Shown: piece by piece, positions 49,755-61,747 of the stretch | How the letters are laid out: each line of letters begins with the position of its first letter | Numbering within the stretch: position 1 is the stretch's first letter | Source: Anopheles merus | Lineage: Eukaryota; Arthropoda; Insecta; Diptera; Culicidae | Assembly (NCBI RefSeq): GCF_017562075.2 | Contig: NC_054083.1 | Location: 40,407,255 to 40,471,254, forward strand | Length of the DNA stretch: 64,000 nt | Reading direction: 5' to 3' | Position numbers and translations under genes: made by a program | The notes under the pieces: model-generated | What the model was told of the DNA's origin: nothing | What the model saw: the letters and a program-made list of their open reading frames with translations, nothing else | The model's database searches: none

Positions 49755-52700
49755 TATACGAAAGCTTTGTGGAATCGTTTTTTCATCCATTTTGTTTAGA
49801 AACGGGCGATATTAGAATTAAAAAAAAAACTTTGAATTAAAATGAAACACAAAACATCTTCAGTGCAGTAGGGTTCTCCAATCAGACCTATTCATTTTCA
49901 ATTCAATTTCATCATTTTCTATATTTTATAATACCTAATCCTAAATGGAGTAACACTGTAAAGCAAGTTTATAGAGAAATATGAGCGTTCAACCATTTAC
50001 GCGCCAATTACTATCGATCCCAACCTGTTTCTAACCGGACGCCAGGGATAATAAAGCCATCCCTCACCCGTACTGATGAATATTTTAGCCTCCTACTCTC
50101 CCGTTCCCTCCCCCACCCCTTTATTAGCCTGTTTGTCCATCCCGAGCACGTATGTTCCAGCCGAGCAAGTATTATCCATTGTGACACAGGGTAAAGAACA
50201 AAAAAACCCCTCCAGCTTACCTCTGCCATTCCCATCTGTCCACGATGCTTTGGTTTGCAATTTGTCAAAATTCGGATCGTCGCTTTTTCGCACACCCAGC
50301 AACCAGCAGAACCTTAAAGGAGGGGGGGTGGGGGTGTGTGTGAAGGAGAAGGAAGCAAAAAAATAAGAGGAAAATAAAAATGGGAAATGTACCTTGCATA
50401 ATTCAATTCGTTTGGCGCAATAATTCAAAATAATGGAACGAAATGAAGCTACATTATCCCCAATGATTTGTCACGGCCAGCAGCTGAGCTGAGCCCGTGG
50501 GGCTGGAACGGCTAAGCTTTGCTAGCGGGGAGCATCCACCGAAAGGTCTGGAAGTTCTACTACCGGCCAGGACTTGTGCACGCTCCCTTGGGGTAGGCGC
50601 TGCGCTTGCTAGGTACGGCAGGCTTTAGCACAAGATTTGACCTCCGATCCCGATTATTGCGCGATGGGATAACGGCAAAAATCCAACCAAGATTTCAAAC
50701 CTGTCCCTTACCTGTTTTGATTTGGGCAGTAGGTTGGCCCTAAAATTACCACTGCTCTAACGGGCGCTGGGAAGAAAATCCACAAAAATGGGACCTCCGG
50801 TGCGGGGTTTTCTTTTCTTCTGTGTTTGCTCTTCTGTGTATTCCCTCCCGTAGCTCAATCTCTGATGCGTTAGTGTCTTGTCTTGGCCTCAGCTCGCCAT
50901 TCCACCACCACCGTCAGCCACGCGGGCTGCAATTTATTACTGCCATTCCTCCATTATGGCGAAGCGCGCAGCATGATGCCGCCGGGGGTGTTTCCACCGA
51001 ATGGGCGCTGTAAATCATTTAACCTTGACCTTACCCGGGGCATTGGGCATCGGTCGGATGGGATGGCCTACGGGAAGAGGAACATGAACACGATTCCTTT
51101 AACAGATGCACGCCAAGATTCGCATAAAGTGAGGTTATAAATAACGTGCTAATGTCAGCGCAGACATACAGGCAGCAAAACCCGTGTCGTTTCCATTGAT
51201 GGTTGGTGGGATAGGTTTTGCAGGAAAAAAAGAAACACAAATCGAGGGCCGGCAACTTACACGACACCGAAGTTCCATCAGCGTGGAGCCGTCAAATGTG
51301 ACACCTTCTCATTCTCCCTCGAAAAACAAAAAACAAAATGGAAAACACTTCATTCAATTAAGTCGAGCCGTGCATGTCAGATGCTTTTCTTGGGACAGGG
51401 ACACATTCTTGACACTAATAAGCCTGGGTTTGTTTCGAAAAAGGGAAGGCAATGCGAGAACAATCTAACGAATTTTAATCTCTTTTCTTCAACTGTTTCC
51501 ATTGGGTGGGGTCGGTGTTGTGGCAACTCTGAATGGCACCACCCAAGACACTAATTGTTTTGAGGATGATGTGCTTAATTTCATTAATCGGTTTGTCGGT
51601 TTTCGTTAGCCCTGTTTAGGTTTGTTATTATTTTAAACCAATCTCACTGGCTGCAAGCCTGTCTTTCCTACCGTTTAAAAAGTCCCAATCCCCAAAGCAG
51701 CTGCCCGGGGGCGTAACGTAACATGATGTTAATGTTGTGATTAAAATCAGATAATGCTTCCTCCCCGTTCGCTACGCAGCTCTGGTCCCGTCTTTCGGCT
51801 CTTCATTTGCTTTAGTTCCGTTCCGCCGACGCCACGACGACATATGCGTGTCAAATTACCGATGCTGGGCTTGGTGGGCACGTGAAGAAGTGAGGAGGGG
51901 TTAGGAGAGGGCGTTACCAATATTCTGCCTGTCAGCGCAGATCGTGTGTTGCCGCGTGCCCTTTTTGGGGAGGATGGATTAATGGTGTACCGGGAAGTGG
52001 AGTCGAGGAGTCATCAAGATTGACGTTGTATGATAGTGTGTGCGTGTGTGTGTGTGTTCGGTGTGGGAGCAAGGGAGTAAAGGGAATAAAACACACACAC
52101 ACACACGCACATATCCGATCGAATGTTATTTACATGCAAATCAGAAAATTAATGTAAGCTTCACTTACTTTGGACGTGTGCGTCCTGCGTGCGTTGGTGT
52201 AGCCTTTATTTTTCGATCAAACACTCACGCACAAAGCTTCTGTGTGCTGCTGCTGCAGTACAAGCTTTGCTGAATTGGCTTTTGGTGTTTTGACTGGGTG
52301 ATACATGCCCCGCCTCGACAGGATCCTTTTTAGGTTTTTTTTTTCTTTCAGACGCCTCATTTTTGGGAGACAAATGAAGGAAATGGTAATGATTTTCTTT
52401 TTAAAAACCGACTCAGACAACAGAACAACACTAATGGAGGAGGTGCCAAGCTAATGAAATGTAAATGTTGTACCACTTGAGGCACCCACTCCCGCACCTT
52501 ACTAAAAGCCTTTGCGTTTGGTTGGATAAGGAAAGATTCTTTTCTTGCTGACAGGTTTCGGGTGCCTTTTTCGGTGTTGTCCTTGCACTGTTGTTTGGGG
52601 TGAAGATTGAAGTTCATCACTTTGTGTGTGTGTGGGTGCGTGTTGAAAACCAGACACCGAATAAACAATGTAGCTTGAGGTTTGGCCCTGGGCCGGTAAA

Positions 52701-53448
52701 ATATCGACAGATAGCAAGTGCTCGTAGCACTTTGCGTTTTTAGCGTAATATCTTCACTGAAATGGATCGGTGTGGAATAATGCAATCGGAAGGAATGTTT
52801 GTGTCGGATGTTGGTTATCATGACCTTGGGGGAGGGAATACAAATGGGTTGGAGTTTTATTTGGTGGTCATTGAACATTGATTATCAGCTGCTTTTAAGA
52901 TTGTTCATTGATTGCCTCAATAACAAAATGATCACTAAATATCCCATAATTTAACGGGTATCATTGAAATTGGTGACGATTCAAGATAGTGTATCCATTT
53001 AAGTTTATATTTATTGCCATGTTTTTTTTCATATTTTTTTTGTTATTCACCCCTATTCTTTCTCTAACCAACAAGCTGAATTTTCAACCTGTCACTGAAA
53101 CAATATTCATCATTCGGGTTGTATCCATTTAACATTTACATTCCGCCATATTGGATTTCAGTATATGTGTACAAACAAAGATGTATTTTAAAATAGTTTT
53201 GTTTCCCTATTTTCTTTTTGAAACGGGGTTTTAAAAAGTTTTAAATTACGATTCAGAGAATGTTTAACCTTTCTTGACAAAATATATATGCTTCAGCAAA
53301 AAAATAAGTCAACCTTTCAAAGGCTGAACCTGGTCGAGTCATCGAGGCACGAATTGCTCTTTGTTTACATATTTTTTAGACATGTGGTTTTGTATGGAGT
53401 GTTGACATGATTTCAGCCGCCAACTATCAAACTGCATATAAAAAAGTG
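49755..53448. other. Non-coding stretch
   Basis: No recognised gene. CA/TG tracts occur near 52040-52056 and 52090-52106; 52.9-53.4 kb is AT-rich. Overlapping frames of up to 173 codons carry no recognisable domain. Confidence 0.55.
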
Positions 53449-54006
53449 CCGATATTCCCCGATGTACGCTATTAATGCGGACCGGAGGCAATAGCGTATC
53501 TGAAATATTAGCGTAAGTTGAATTTGGCGGTTTTCAGTCAAATTATAGCAAATTTTCGTATAATTTTGCTTGAAGTGGTAGGTTTTAGCTACCTAATTAG
53601 TTATGTGATCTAATTTTAACCGAAGATTACAATTTTATACCTTTCGAAATGGTTTTTAAAATTCGATCAAAAGGGAATTGATTTTGAATTTGACATTCGT
53701 TGTGTCAAATTACTACAATTGCCTCAAGGTGTGTTTATTTAGGTGGTGAATTATTAGCGCGTTTGCCGGGCGCCATCATTGAGTATTGTTATGTCAAATC
53801 GCATACAATTTTCTATACCCCGCTCCAGCCCTTCCCGATTTAATACCGGAGCACCCAGTATTGTTATGTCATGTCGTGAAATGTCAATTTGCTCTGAAGC
53901 ACTTCACCTCCTAATATCCATACACCTTGAATTGGCTCAAAGAACTGTCAAATTTAAAACATAGCGTATAGCGTAATCGCGTATGGCGTATATCGGGAAA
54001 TACCTG
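53449..54006. mobile_element. TA-target MITE, about 558 bp, same family as 1-410
   Basis: The right end, reversed, reads CAGGTATTTCCCGATATACG and continues with TACGC cores at short intervals. The left end CCGATATTCCCCGATGTACG then CTATTA matches it imperfectly. TA follows the right end (54007-54008); the left flank reads TG, perhaps a mutated TA. Shared with 1-410 are a CTG terminus, GTGTCAAATT next to GCGTA repeats, and the near-palindrome at 53688-53712. No transposase frame. Non-autonomous elements of this kind depend on a transposase encoded elsewhere. Confidence 0.6.
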
Positions 54007-54030
54007 TAACTGGCTTGTATCGTAACGTAT

Positions 54031-54172
54031 GACTTAACATCATGTCCGTGATGGGTTCAAGCCCCGTCATACGCAGGACTGCTATGGGTAATCAGTATGT
54101 CACAGAAAGTCAAGCCCATTAATGGTATAGACAGGCCTTGAAAGACAACGGTTGTTATACCAAAGATAAAAA
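54031..54172 (+). mobile_element. tRNA-like SINE, copy 4 of 4
   Basis: It starts GACTTAACATCATGTCCGTG, has GGTTCAAGCCC (54054-54064) as B-box, and ends with ACAACGGTTGTTATACCAAAG then ATAAAAA. A 14-bp target duplication with one mismatch flanks it: GTATCGTAACGTAT (54017-54030) and GTATCGTAAAGTAT (54173-54186). The 5' start agrees with copy 3, which fixes the family's 5' end. It is shorter than copy 3 because of internal deletions. It lies 10 bp beyond the MITE ending at 54006. Confidence 0.78.
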
Positions 54173-55999
54173 GTATCGTAAAGTATTTGTTTAAAAAAGG
54201 TTCAATTAGCTTTTTGTTCATTGTCAATCCTTTTTTATCTACATTTCAAAGATTATATAAAAAACTCAAGTAGTTGTGTTGTGTATCGTGATTATAAAAA
54301 TCTGCCATTTAAATAAGATATATCGTATTCTTTTAGCTATTTAGTTTTTGTTGTAGAATTACGTAATGAAATCATAAACTTTTGAAGAACCAATTGAAAA
54401 TACAAACGTAAACGGTAATAACAAAATTTGCTTCCCTTGCCTATCTTTTCTCGTAGATCCGTAGAAGGGAAAATTTCCTCGATAAATGGCTATATTCCGA
54501 AAATTTTGTATCACCTACCCCAAAAAAAAAAAGAAAAATACCTACTCAATGTGAATTATTTTGTAAATATATGGAAACGGTTTTAGTGCGAACAAATTAG
54601 CCACACTTGATTGGCGTGGGTGTGCGTGGCGCACGGCATGGAACAAGTTTATTTTACAAAATTCCCATAAGGAAATGGTTTCTCGGTAAGGCCGCGGTGG
54701 AAAGTGGTTCCCGAAATTGTGTTCTTGGGAAGGTTTTTTTTTCTTCTTCGGTTAGTTCGATTTACCCCTCCCTCTCCAATTCCACGACAAGGGAATTGCA
54801 TTAGCATTTGAGTTTCCTCTCTCCGTTTTCCTCCTCGTCTAACTTGCTACTTCAGACGTAGTATGGTAGCAAAACCCTCGCCTCGGCTAAGAAAGTTTTT
54901 CACCGAAACACAGTCAATTTCTAGTCAAATAATATTAAGCACTTCTTTGCTGGTTGGGCGCCGCCAAACTGGGACAGTGTGCGCAACAATTTTCGTAACT
55001 TTTCTTCTTTTTTTTTGTTGTTGTTGCCAATAAAGCTTTCCGCTCCATATAATCCCGTTTTGCCACTCCCTATTTTCCCCCGCTGAAGGCACGCACAACA
55101 ACATTGTATCCTTTTTCGGAAAACGATTCACCGGCGGCTGCATAATCACGTTCCGCCACAAACCGATGACTAATAAAACTGTTGCAATGACAACGCCGCC
55201 AAGTTTGGGCCGCCATCTTGGCCGCCCCCCCCCCCCAACTTGTTGCACCGAAGCAGGAAAGTTCAGCGGGAGAGGGAGGGAGGAAGGCAAAAATCAACAT
55301 GTTGGATTGACTGTGCTTTCCGCACCGCAACGGCAGGCATTGTGTACAGCGCCTGGAAGCTGTTTTGTAATTTCGTTTGAATTTTCTTTCCGCTCCGCCC
55401 ACCCATGTTCGCGTTAATATACTCACAATTGATGAATGATTGTGCCCAAAGGGAGGGGATGGGGGGGGAGAGTGGGGCTGAAGGAAAAGGGAGGGATTGT
55501 TAATCTTTTTTTTCCTCTTCCGAGTACGCGGAAAACTCCCAAAAGCACACGAAACGCGCCGGCTAACCAGGGAGGGGGATGAGCTTCGCTTCGACGGTAC
55601 AACGACGGTCCGGAGGTTCCTGGCAGGCAGTACCTCCCCGGGCAGGCACAATGTGCAGAGTGTTTTCTCAACAAACAAACAAGGTCTCGGTGAAGGTGAA
55701 TGTGCTGGTGCCGTGGCGTAAAAGTTCAACGGCCATCAGCCGTGATTGGAACGATGCCAAAATCAAATCTCAAGTTTAGAGCAATTTTACCGGGATAGGA
55801 AAATGGTATAAAGCGAAAAGTGATTTAGACTCTCAAACGGGTGTGTGTGTGTGCGTGTGTGTATATATTTAAGAGTTTCCTACACACAAACAAACACACA
55901 CAAAACATGCAAAAATTCATTAAATTGTCTCTTCGCATCAAGTGGCACAACCTGTTTGACTTTCTTTCTCTTTAGCAAGCAATTCTTTGTGCGGGTTTT

Positions 56000-56003
<4 letters not shown>

Positions 56004-56041
<38 letters not shown>
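56004..56041. repeat. (TG)n microsatellite
   Basis: Nineteen TG units, followed after TTA by a second impure TG tract to about 56069. Confidence 0.93.
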
Positions 56042-56042
<1 letters not shown>

Positions 56043-56609
56043 ATGTGTGTGTGTGAGTGAGTGTGTGTAGCAGTGTGTCCTCTCAATGGTAGCGCAAATA
56101 TAAAACAGCGCGTGCGGTAGAAACAAATGCATCAAAGGGGTAAAAGCTCTCGAGATTCCGCTGCTTCCCACGGTGTCGCACAGATCAAACACGCCTCGCG
56201 GCCACAACAACGTGCGTGGCGTAAGAGTAATCCCATCTTGCCATGTGTGAGCGAAAGAGAAAGTAAATAAAAATGTAAAAAAAGGACCAAAAAAGTACTG
56301 TTTTCCCAAGCAAATTACATCATACAGTTACATCGTGTCTTCCTTTTGTTTCGGGGGAGGCTTTCTTTGTGAGCTTTTGCCCAACAGGCTGCCTGGCCTA
56401 CTTGGTTTTACAAAACAGGTTATTGACGTTCGTACATGCGTGTGTGTGTGTTTGTGTGTGTCTGTGTGTGTGCTTGTGCGCTCTGGCTCTGGAAGGTTAA
56501 AGCAACAATTTCCTCATCAGTTGGCTCAGGGGCGGCTGTATTTGTGCGCGGGATCTCGCGGGATCGAAAGGCTTTGGAATTGATTGAGAAGCATATGCTT
56601 CAATGCCGC

Positions 56610-56632
56610 CGTCGTCGTCGTCGTCGTCGTCG
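56610..56632. repeat. (CGT)n microsatellite
   Basis: About seven CGT units, a CpG-containing trinucleotide that is uncommon outside coding DNA; no coding frame is recognised around it. Confidence 0.88.
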
Positions 56633-59600
56633 CATCGTGTGCGCTTTGGCCGTCCGCTCCCGGGGGCCGGTTTTTAACGAATGGCAAATGGTTAAAAATC
56701 CGATTGGCTTTTCTTGGAAAGCGCTCATCGGGTTAGCTGACGCAATCCCGGTGCGTTGCGTTGAAAAAAAAAGCAATCAAAACAGCGCTGGTGTTTATAT
56801 TGATGCGTGTTTTGTTTTTGAGGCTGGAGGGGTAATTGAATTTCGAACCTTTTGTGTTTTAATACGATTAAAGCGATCCAGTGAGTGGGATTGAATAATG
56901 GTTGATCAATAGGAATTGGACATCTTTGTTTTATAAGAATAATAATGTATTTAAATTATTCCAAGAAATGTGTTAATTTACTTTTTTAAAATATCTATCT
57001 AAATGCTTCCTTCTTCAAACATACCTGCATTTCATCAAACAGTGCAAAATCTTCAACGGAAAATCTTCTATACAAAATCAACAAAAAACCCTCCAGGGAT
57101 TCCCCCCATTCCTAATGAATTCACTCAAAAGGAGCGGTTGTGGTGGTTTTCGTGAAACAAATAGGGTAAAACTTTTTGGACCCATGCTCCGCCCGCTCGT
57201 AACGAAGTGCAAACGGGCCTAGGGAATGACCGAGTGGTTTGTGGTGCAAACTTTTCCCTAATGGCAACGGCAGCAGTAGCAGCAGTGTTCATCCAGCTGG
57301 GAATATAACAGCATATTGGCAGTTTATGTAAAGTGTCAAACTCACATCCGGTGTTCACCATGTATGTATGTGTGTGCGTGTGTTTGTGAGGGCATATCGG
57401 TAGAAAAAGGTGATTGTGCCATGTCAACAAAAGGTGCCAAACAAACCTCCCGGGAGTGGCTGTGGTTGGGACAAAGAAAACGAAAAGGGAACTAATCAAG
57501 GTAGTAGATTGTGTCGTTGATGTTTGTGACGTTGTGACGATAGGACGTGGGACGATAAACGATTCGCACCGGCGGGGAGGAGAGTGCAGCAAGTTACGGC
57601 TGTTTCCCCGCCAACAAATCGGGTCGTTTGGGAATCATGAGCTTTTGCGGATAGTTTTGCTATTTCTGTACGTATGGGCTGCGCTGTTTGCTGTGCTGTT
57701 CTTGTGTGATGGTAAAAGTAGGACATTGTGATACAAAAAATCAGCTGTAGTTGATAAAGTTTTTTTTTGCATTTTTTGTTTTGCTTTACCGAAACGTTGT
57801 GAACGTGGCATTGCATTAGTAAGGTCGTATTGAAATTACGCTTTAAAGTTGAAAGTAAAAAGCAGTTTATGGCAGCTAAGTTAAGGGCAGGTTTAACTTT
57901 CTTTTGCTCTTTTACAGCCATGTTCTTACTAAAAAGTAACTAAACTTGTTATTGGAAAAATTTTAATACAACCGATTTGTTTTCCCAAAATTAAAGCTCA
58001 TTGCTATGGATACGTTCTTGAGACGGTTCATTACAATGAAGTAAGGAATATGACGTCACAATAATTTATTTATTTATTTATTTGGTTTGTAATAAATGTA
58101 AAACATAATTATATAAATAATGGTTAAAATAATTGCCAATTGTTATGTTGATATTTTTTTCTGAAAAAATCGCTCGCGCAAAAAAAAAGCAAAAAAAAAG
58201 CTAAAGCAAAAATCCATGTCAAGAAAATTTCGCTGGTAAAATACTTCACAATAGTCCTTTCTTAGTATCCTTAGCATAAAATAACAAGTCTTACAAAGTG
58301 CTTTAAAATACGATTAAACGTTGATTAAAACCAGCCATCAAAACTCCAATTTTAATTTTGACTGACAGTCATTAGAAACGTTTTCAGGACGATTTAAAAG
58401 TAAAAGGTATGTTGGAAATGGATATGTTTCTTGGAATGTTTAGTATTATGTGTATAAACTCTTCTGTAGTTGTTATTTTGGTTATTTTGACATTTGTGTA
58501 GTAAACAAGAATGATATTTGAAGATAATTTTAAAGCTATAAGTATAAAATGTGGATAGTTACTTAGAACTTTCGAACACTGCACGACAATTTTCCCTTAC
58601 TTGTTAGATGTTCTTTCCCGTTTGACTGTTTCGGATGTTTATGTCCCGCTTAGAGTTAGGGTGTTTTCAAAAACATTGTGTTTTCAAAAACAAAAACTTA
58701 TCGAAACAGAAAAGCCTTTAAGTCTTGTTTACAATTTCATCCCAAAACATCCTGTACCGTATTGTAATGGCTACCCGTACTCAAGCATTCCAGCGTAGAA
58801 GCATTAGATTAGGCTTTACAGTTGACAGTAATGGCAAGAGGTTCGGTATTCTGCATCCATCGACAGCCTTAAACCAGTACTCGACACGCCTTGCTGTGTT
58901 TTGTATCCAGAATACCAAAACACATAATTTCATGTTGATCCTTCGCACAACCAGCGAAAGCACAATGAGGGTTGCGAGTTGTTTTGCATATTAAGGCATA
59001 TATTTATGGTGAAAGCTTAGTCACCCCTTGAGAAGAAAATAGTTGAGCAGTACGAGTGAGAAATTCAATTTCAGTTAGCAGCGTGCTAATGAACTTGTTC
59101 CGTACCGTAAAAGAAAACGCTTCGAAGCTTCTGTCATTGGTATGGCTCCCCTCCCGTGTTGGGATGGTATCTTTGGTTACAATTGCTACTTGCAAATAAA
59201 AGAGATCCTTTTGAAAAGGGAAACATGTCCGAACAAAATTAAATGATACACTCCACTACTCAATAACTACCCGGAAGCGGTAAAGCTTCCTCCCCCGGAA
59301 CAGCTTCGATCAATAATTGAATTAGAAACATTTCCAACTCCCCCCGAAAGAAAAAACCTTCCCACTTCGGTAAATGTATAACTGTAATTTCCGGGATTGT
59401 AAAGGATGAAACGTTTGCACTGAGGTACGTTACAGCGCTTGCTGATAAACATGCTAAATTAATAAAGGTAATTATATTAGCTCCCACCGGCTTCGGAACA
59501 CCGAAGTCATTGCGGGGGTGAATGTAAAGACGAAATGAGTAAAGAAGAAACCCTCCACTGCTGAACATTTGATACGCATGACGCATCGGTAAACAATCGG

Positions 59601-60502
59601 TACGGGCGCTGAGGCTGGGTAGCAGCGCGGGAGCGCTTGCTATTGGGGAAAATATTTTCATCATTCGCTTTCCGTCGGTAAGCGAACCGGTTCCGGTTCC
59701 GCTTCGCTGGCGTATCAGATTGTCAGATTCATTTAATTTTTACGACTGGAAAATCATGATCCGAATCATTGCACTCGGGCCCGTGGCACTTGGGTGGGTT
59801 CTTTGCGCCGAGCTGCCAAGCAGTTTGTGGGGACTGGGTGCACGTGCCCTGTGCCGGTGTGGTTTGTTGGCCGGGAGATGAACGAAACGCTTTTATCTTC
59901 TTAATGTTTTGTATAAGGGCAAGCATTTATTACTTGAAATTGTACTTTAAAAGCCAAAAATATCTGAAAAAAGAAGATCTTAAATGGAACCGTAAACAAC
60001 CATTTTTAACCAAAATTGCTCTTGAGTTTCCTTACCAGTGCTGAAGATGGATTCGATACGAGCGAATAAACAAAACAACCACAACTAACCAACGCAAAAA
60101 CACTCCTTCACACAGTTGGTGGCAAGTTATCTAAAGCGACACAGGGCACAAAACCCCACAGAAGGCTTCAACCGGGCAAAGTACTTTATTCGCTCTCTAT
60201 CTCTCTCTCCCGCACCGTCTTTTGGCCGCAAAATCTGTCACCAGAAGTTAAGTCACTGTAAAGCTGATGGTAAATATCAGCGAGCTGTCGTTCGTATTTT
60301 GTCGGTGTGTGTGTGTGTTCGCTTGTTACTTGTGCCCTTTTCTGTCCCTATACAAAAGACTCCAGCAAAGTGGTGGAAAGTCTCACCATTCCAGCTTCAT
60401 TTACTTTCCCCGTCCCGGAAAAAAAAGTCCCCACCCCAATGTGATGGCACAGTTTCAGTAAGCTAAAAATAATTTGATATCACGAAGGGCAGCAACAGTA
60501 GT

Positions 60503-60527
60503 AGCAGCAGCAGCAGCAGCAGCAGCA
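60503..60527. repeat. (AGC)8 microsatellite
   Basis: Eight AGC units preceded by AGTAGT. Confidence 0.9.
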
Positions 60528-60930
60528 CCACCACAACACAGGCACCAAGATTAAAACTCGTCGGTTTTGCGTCTACTGAACGTTGCCGGTTCGGTGCGAA
60601 TTCCGTCCGTTCCAGCAGTTCGCACGTGTCGTCGTTCCCGGTGTCTTCTAAACCCCGCCATGGAATGGGTAAAACTTTTTAAGATGAGGTAAAAACAAAG
60701 TGAAGAGAGTAGAAAAAAACCCGAAACCGGCACAGTGACTTTTGGTCGACGAGTAGCAGGTCGACTTACTTTCCGATAACGAGTGACAGTAATTAAAGCT
60801 ACTTTAACCGCACGGACAGTGCACGACCGTGGGTGTGAGGTGAAAGCGCTTTGGAAGGCGAACAAACTTACACCCTTCACGTGCAAGCTTGCGTGGTTGT
60901 TGGTGTTGGGTTGATAAAGGAGCGACATTA

Positions 60931-61732
60931 CTTACTTACTTATCCGGCACTACAACCGCTTTGCGGTCTTGGCCTGCCTCAGGAGTGTCCGAAACCACTC
61001 ACGGTCTCGCGCCTTCGTCTGCCAGTCCGTTATCCCGGCCTTAATGGCGGACGCCTCCACGCCATCTTGCCACCTCAATTTGGGCCTACCACGCCTCCTC
61101 TATCCTTGTGGACGGCCTAAAAAGACTTTACGGGCTGGGTCGTCCGTTTCCATGCGTATAACATGGCCAGCCCACCGGAGCCTGGCGAGCTTTATACGCT
61201 GTACGACAGTGAGGTCGCCGTACATCTCGTATAGCTCGTCATTATAGCGGCTCCTCCATTGTCCTTCCACACATACGGGGCCAAGTATCCTTCTGAGCAT
61301 CTTCCTCTCGAACGCGGCTAAGAGGGTTTCGTCAGATTTGGACAGTGTCCATGTCTCAGAGGCGTATGTGAGTACTGGTACTATATAGGTACTATATAGT
61401 CCCAGCTTCGTCCGTCGCGACAGGTTCTTTGAGGTAAACTGCTTTTTCAGGCTGTAGAATGACCGGTTGGCAGCCAGCATCCTTGCGCGCAACTCAGCTT
61501 CCATGCTGTTGTCGTTGCTGACCTTTGACCCAAGATAGGTGAATTGTGGGACGACTTCAAAAGTGCGTTCACCTATCTGTACGTCACGCCTACGTAGATT
61601 CGGATTATTTATTGGTAGGTCCGCTGATGTTGCCACCATCAGTTTGGTCTTTGCCTCGTTTATCTGCAATCCGAGGCTCTCTGCCGCCTGCTCAATCCCT
61701 TGGTAGGCTTCTGCTACATAGGAGAGCCGCAG
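60931..61732 (-). mobile_element. 5'-truncated RTE-like retrotransposon copy with 15-bp target duplication
   Basis: The copy is bounded by a perfect 15-bp direct repeat, AAAGGAGCGACATTA, at 60916-60930 and 61733-61747. On the minus strand the 3' end is a short tandem tail, (AAGT)n, directly after the ORF stop codon, as in RTE-clade elements. The 5' end is cut within the reverse transcriptase, typical of incomplete target-primed reverse transcription. The intact duplication shows a fairly recent insertion. The related copy at about 2500-3018 is older. Confidence 0.88.
60950..61732 (-). pseudogene. RTE-like reverse transcriptase, C-terminal 260 codons with one stop
   Basis: The frame is open from the truncation point to 61103 and carries motifs of the region after the polymerase core: GLQINEAKTKLM, FTYLGSKVSND, LSRRTKLGLYSTYIVPVL, YASETWTLSK, then RRILGPVCVEGQWRSRYN and RLRWAGHVIRM. 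An in-frame TAG lies at 61100-61102. The same frame then continues (GRPKLRWQDGVEA, GITDWQTKARDRE) to a natural stop at 60950-60952. The homologous codon in the 2.5-3.0 kb copy reads CAG, so the TAG is a C-to-T change in this copy. The endonuclease and catalytic domains are missing through 5' truncation, so it cannot be active. Confidence 0.85.
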
Positions 61733-61747
61733 AAAGGAGCGACATTA

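Larger units (their letters stand above)
54187..60915. other. Non-coding stretch
   Basis: No recognised gene. AT-rich at 54.2-54.6 and 56.9-58.6 kb, with a (TTTA)5 tract at 58064-58083. A 219-codon minus-strand frame at 55070-55729 runs through C/G homopolymers and polypurine sequence and shows no domain; I regard it as chance. Confidence 0.55.

Noticed and set aside
53449..54006. Protein-coding content in the TACGC-rich MITE (61-codon frame at 53779-53964)
   Set aside because: Too short, no transposase motif, and the flanking structure explains the sequence as a non-autonomous element.
54054..54064. tRNA gene suggested by the B-box GGTTCAAGCCC
   Set aside because: No cloverleaf or A-box could be built; the sequence is a SINE with target duplications and sister copies.
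55070..55729. 219-codon minus-strand frame, the second longest in the window
   Set aside because: It crosses C/G homopolymers and polypurine tracts, is low-complexity in places, overlaps other frames on both strands and has no recognisable domain.
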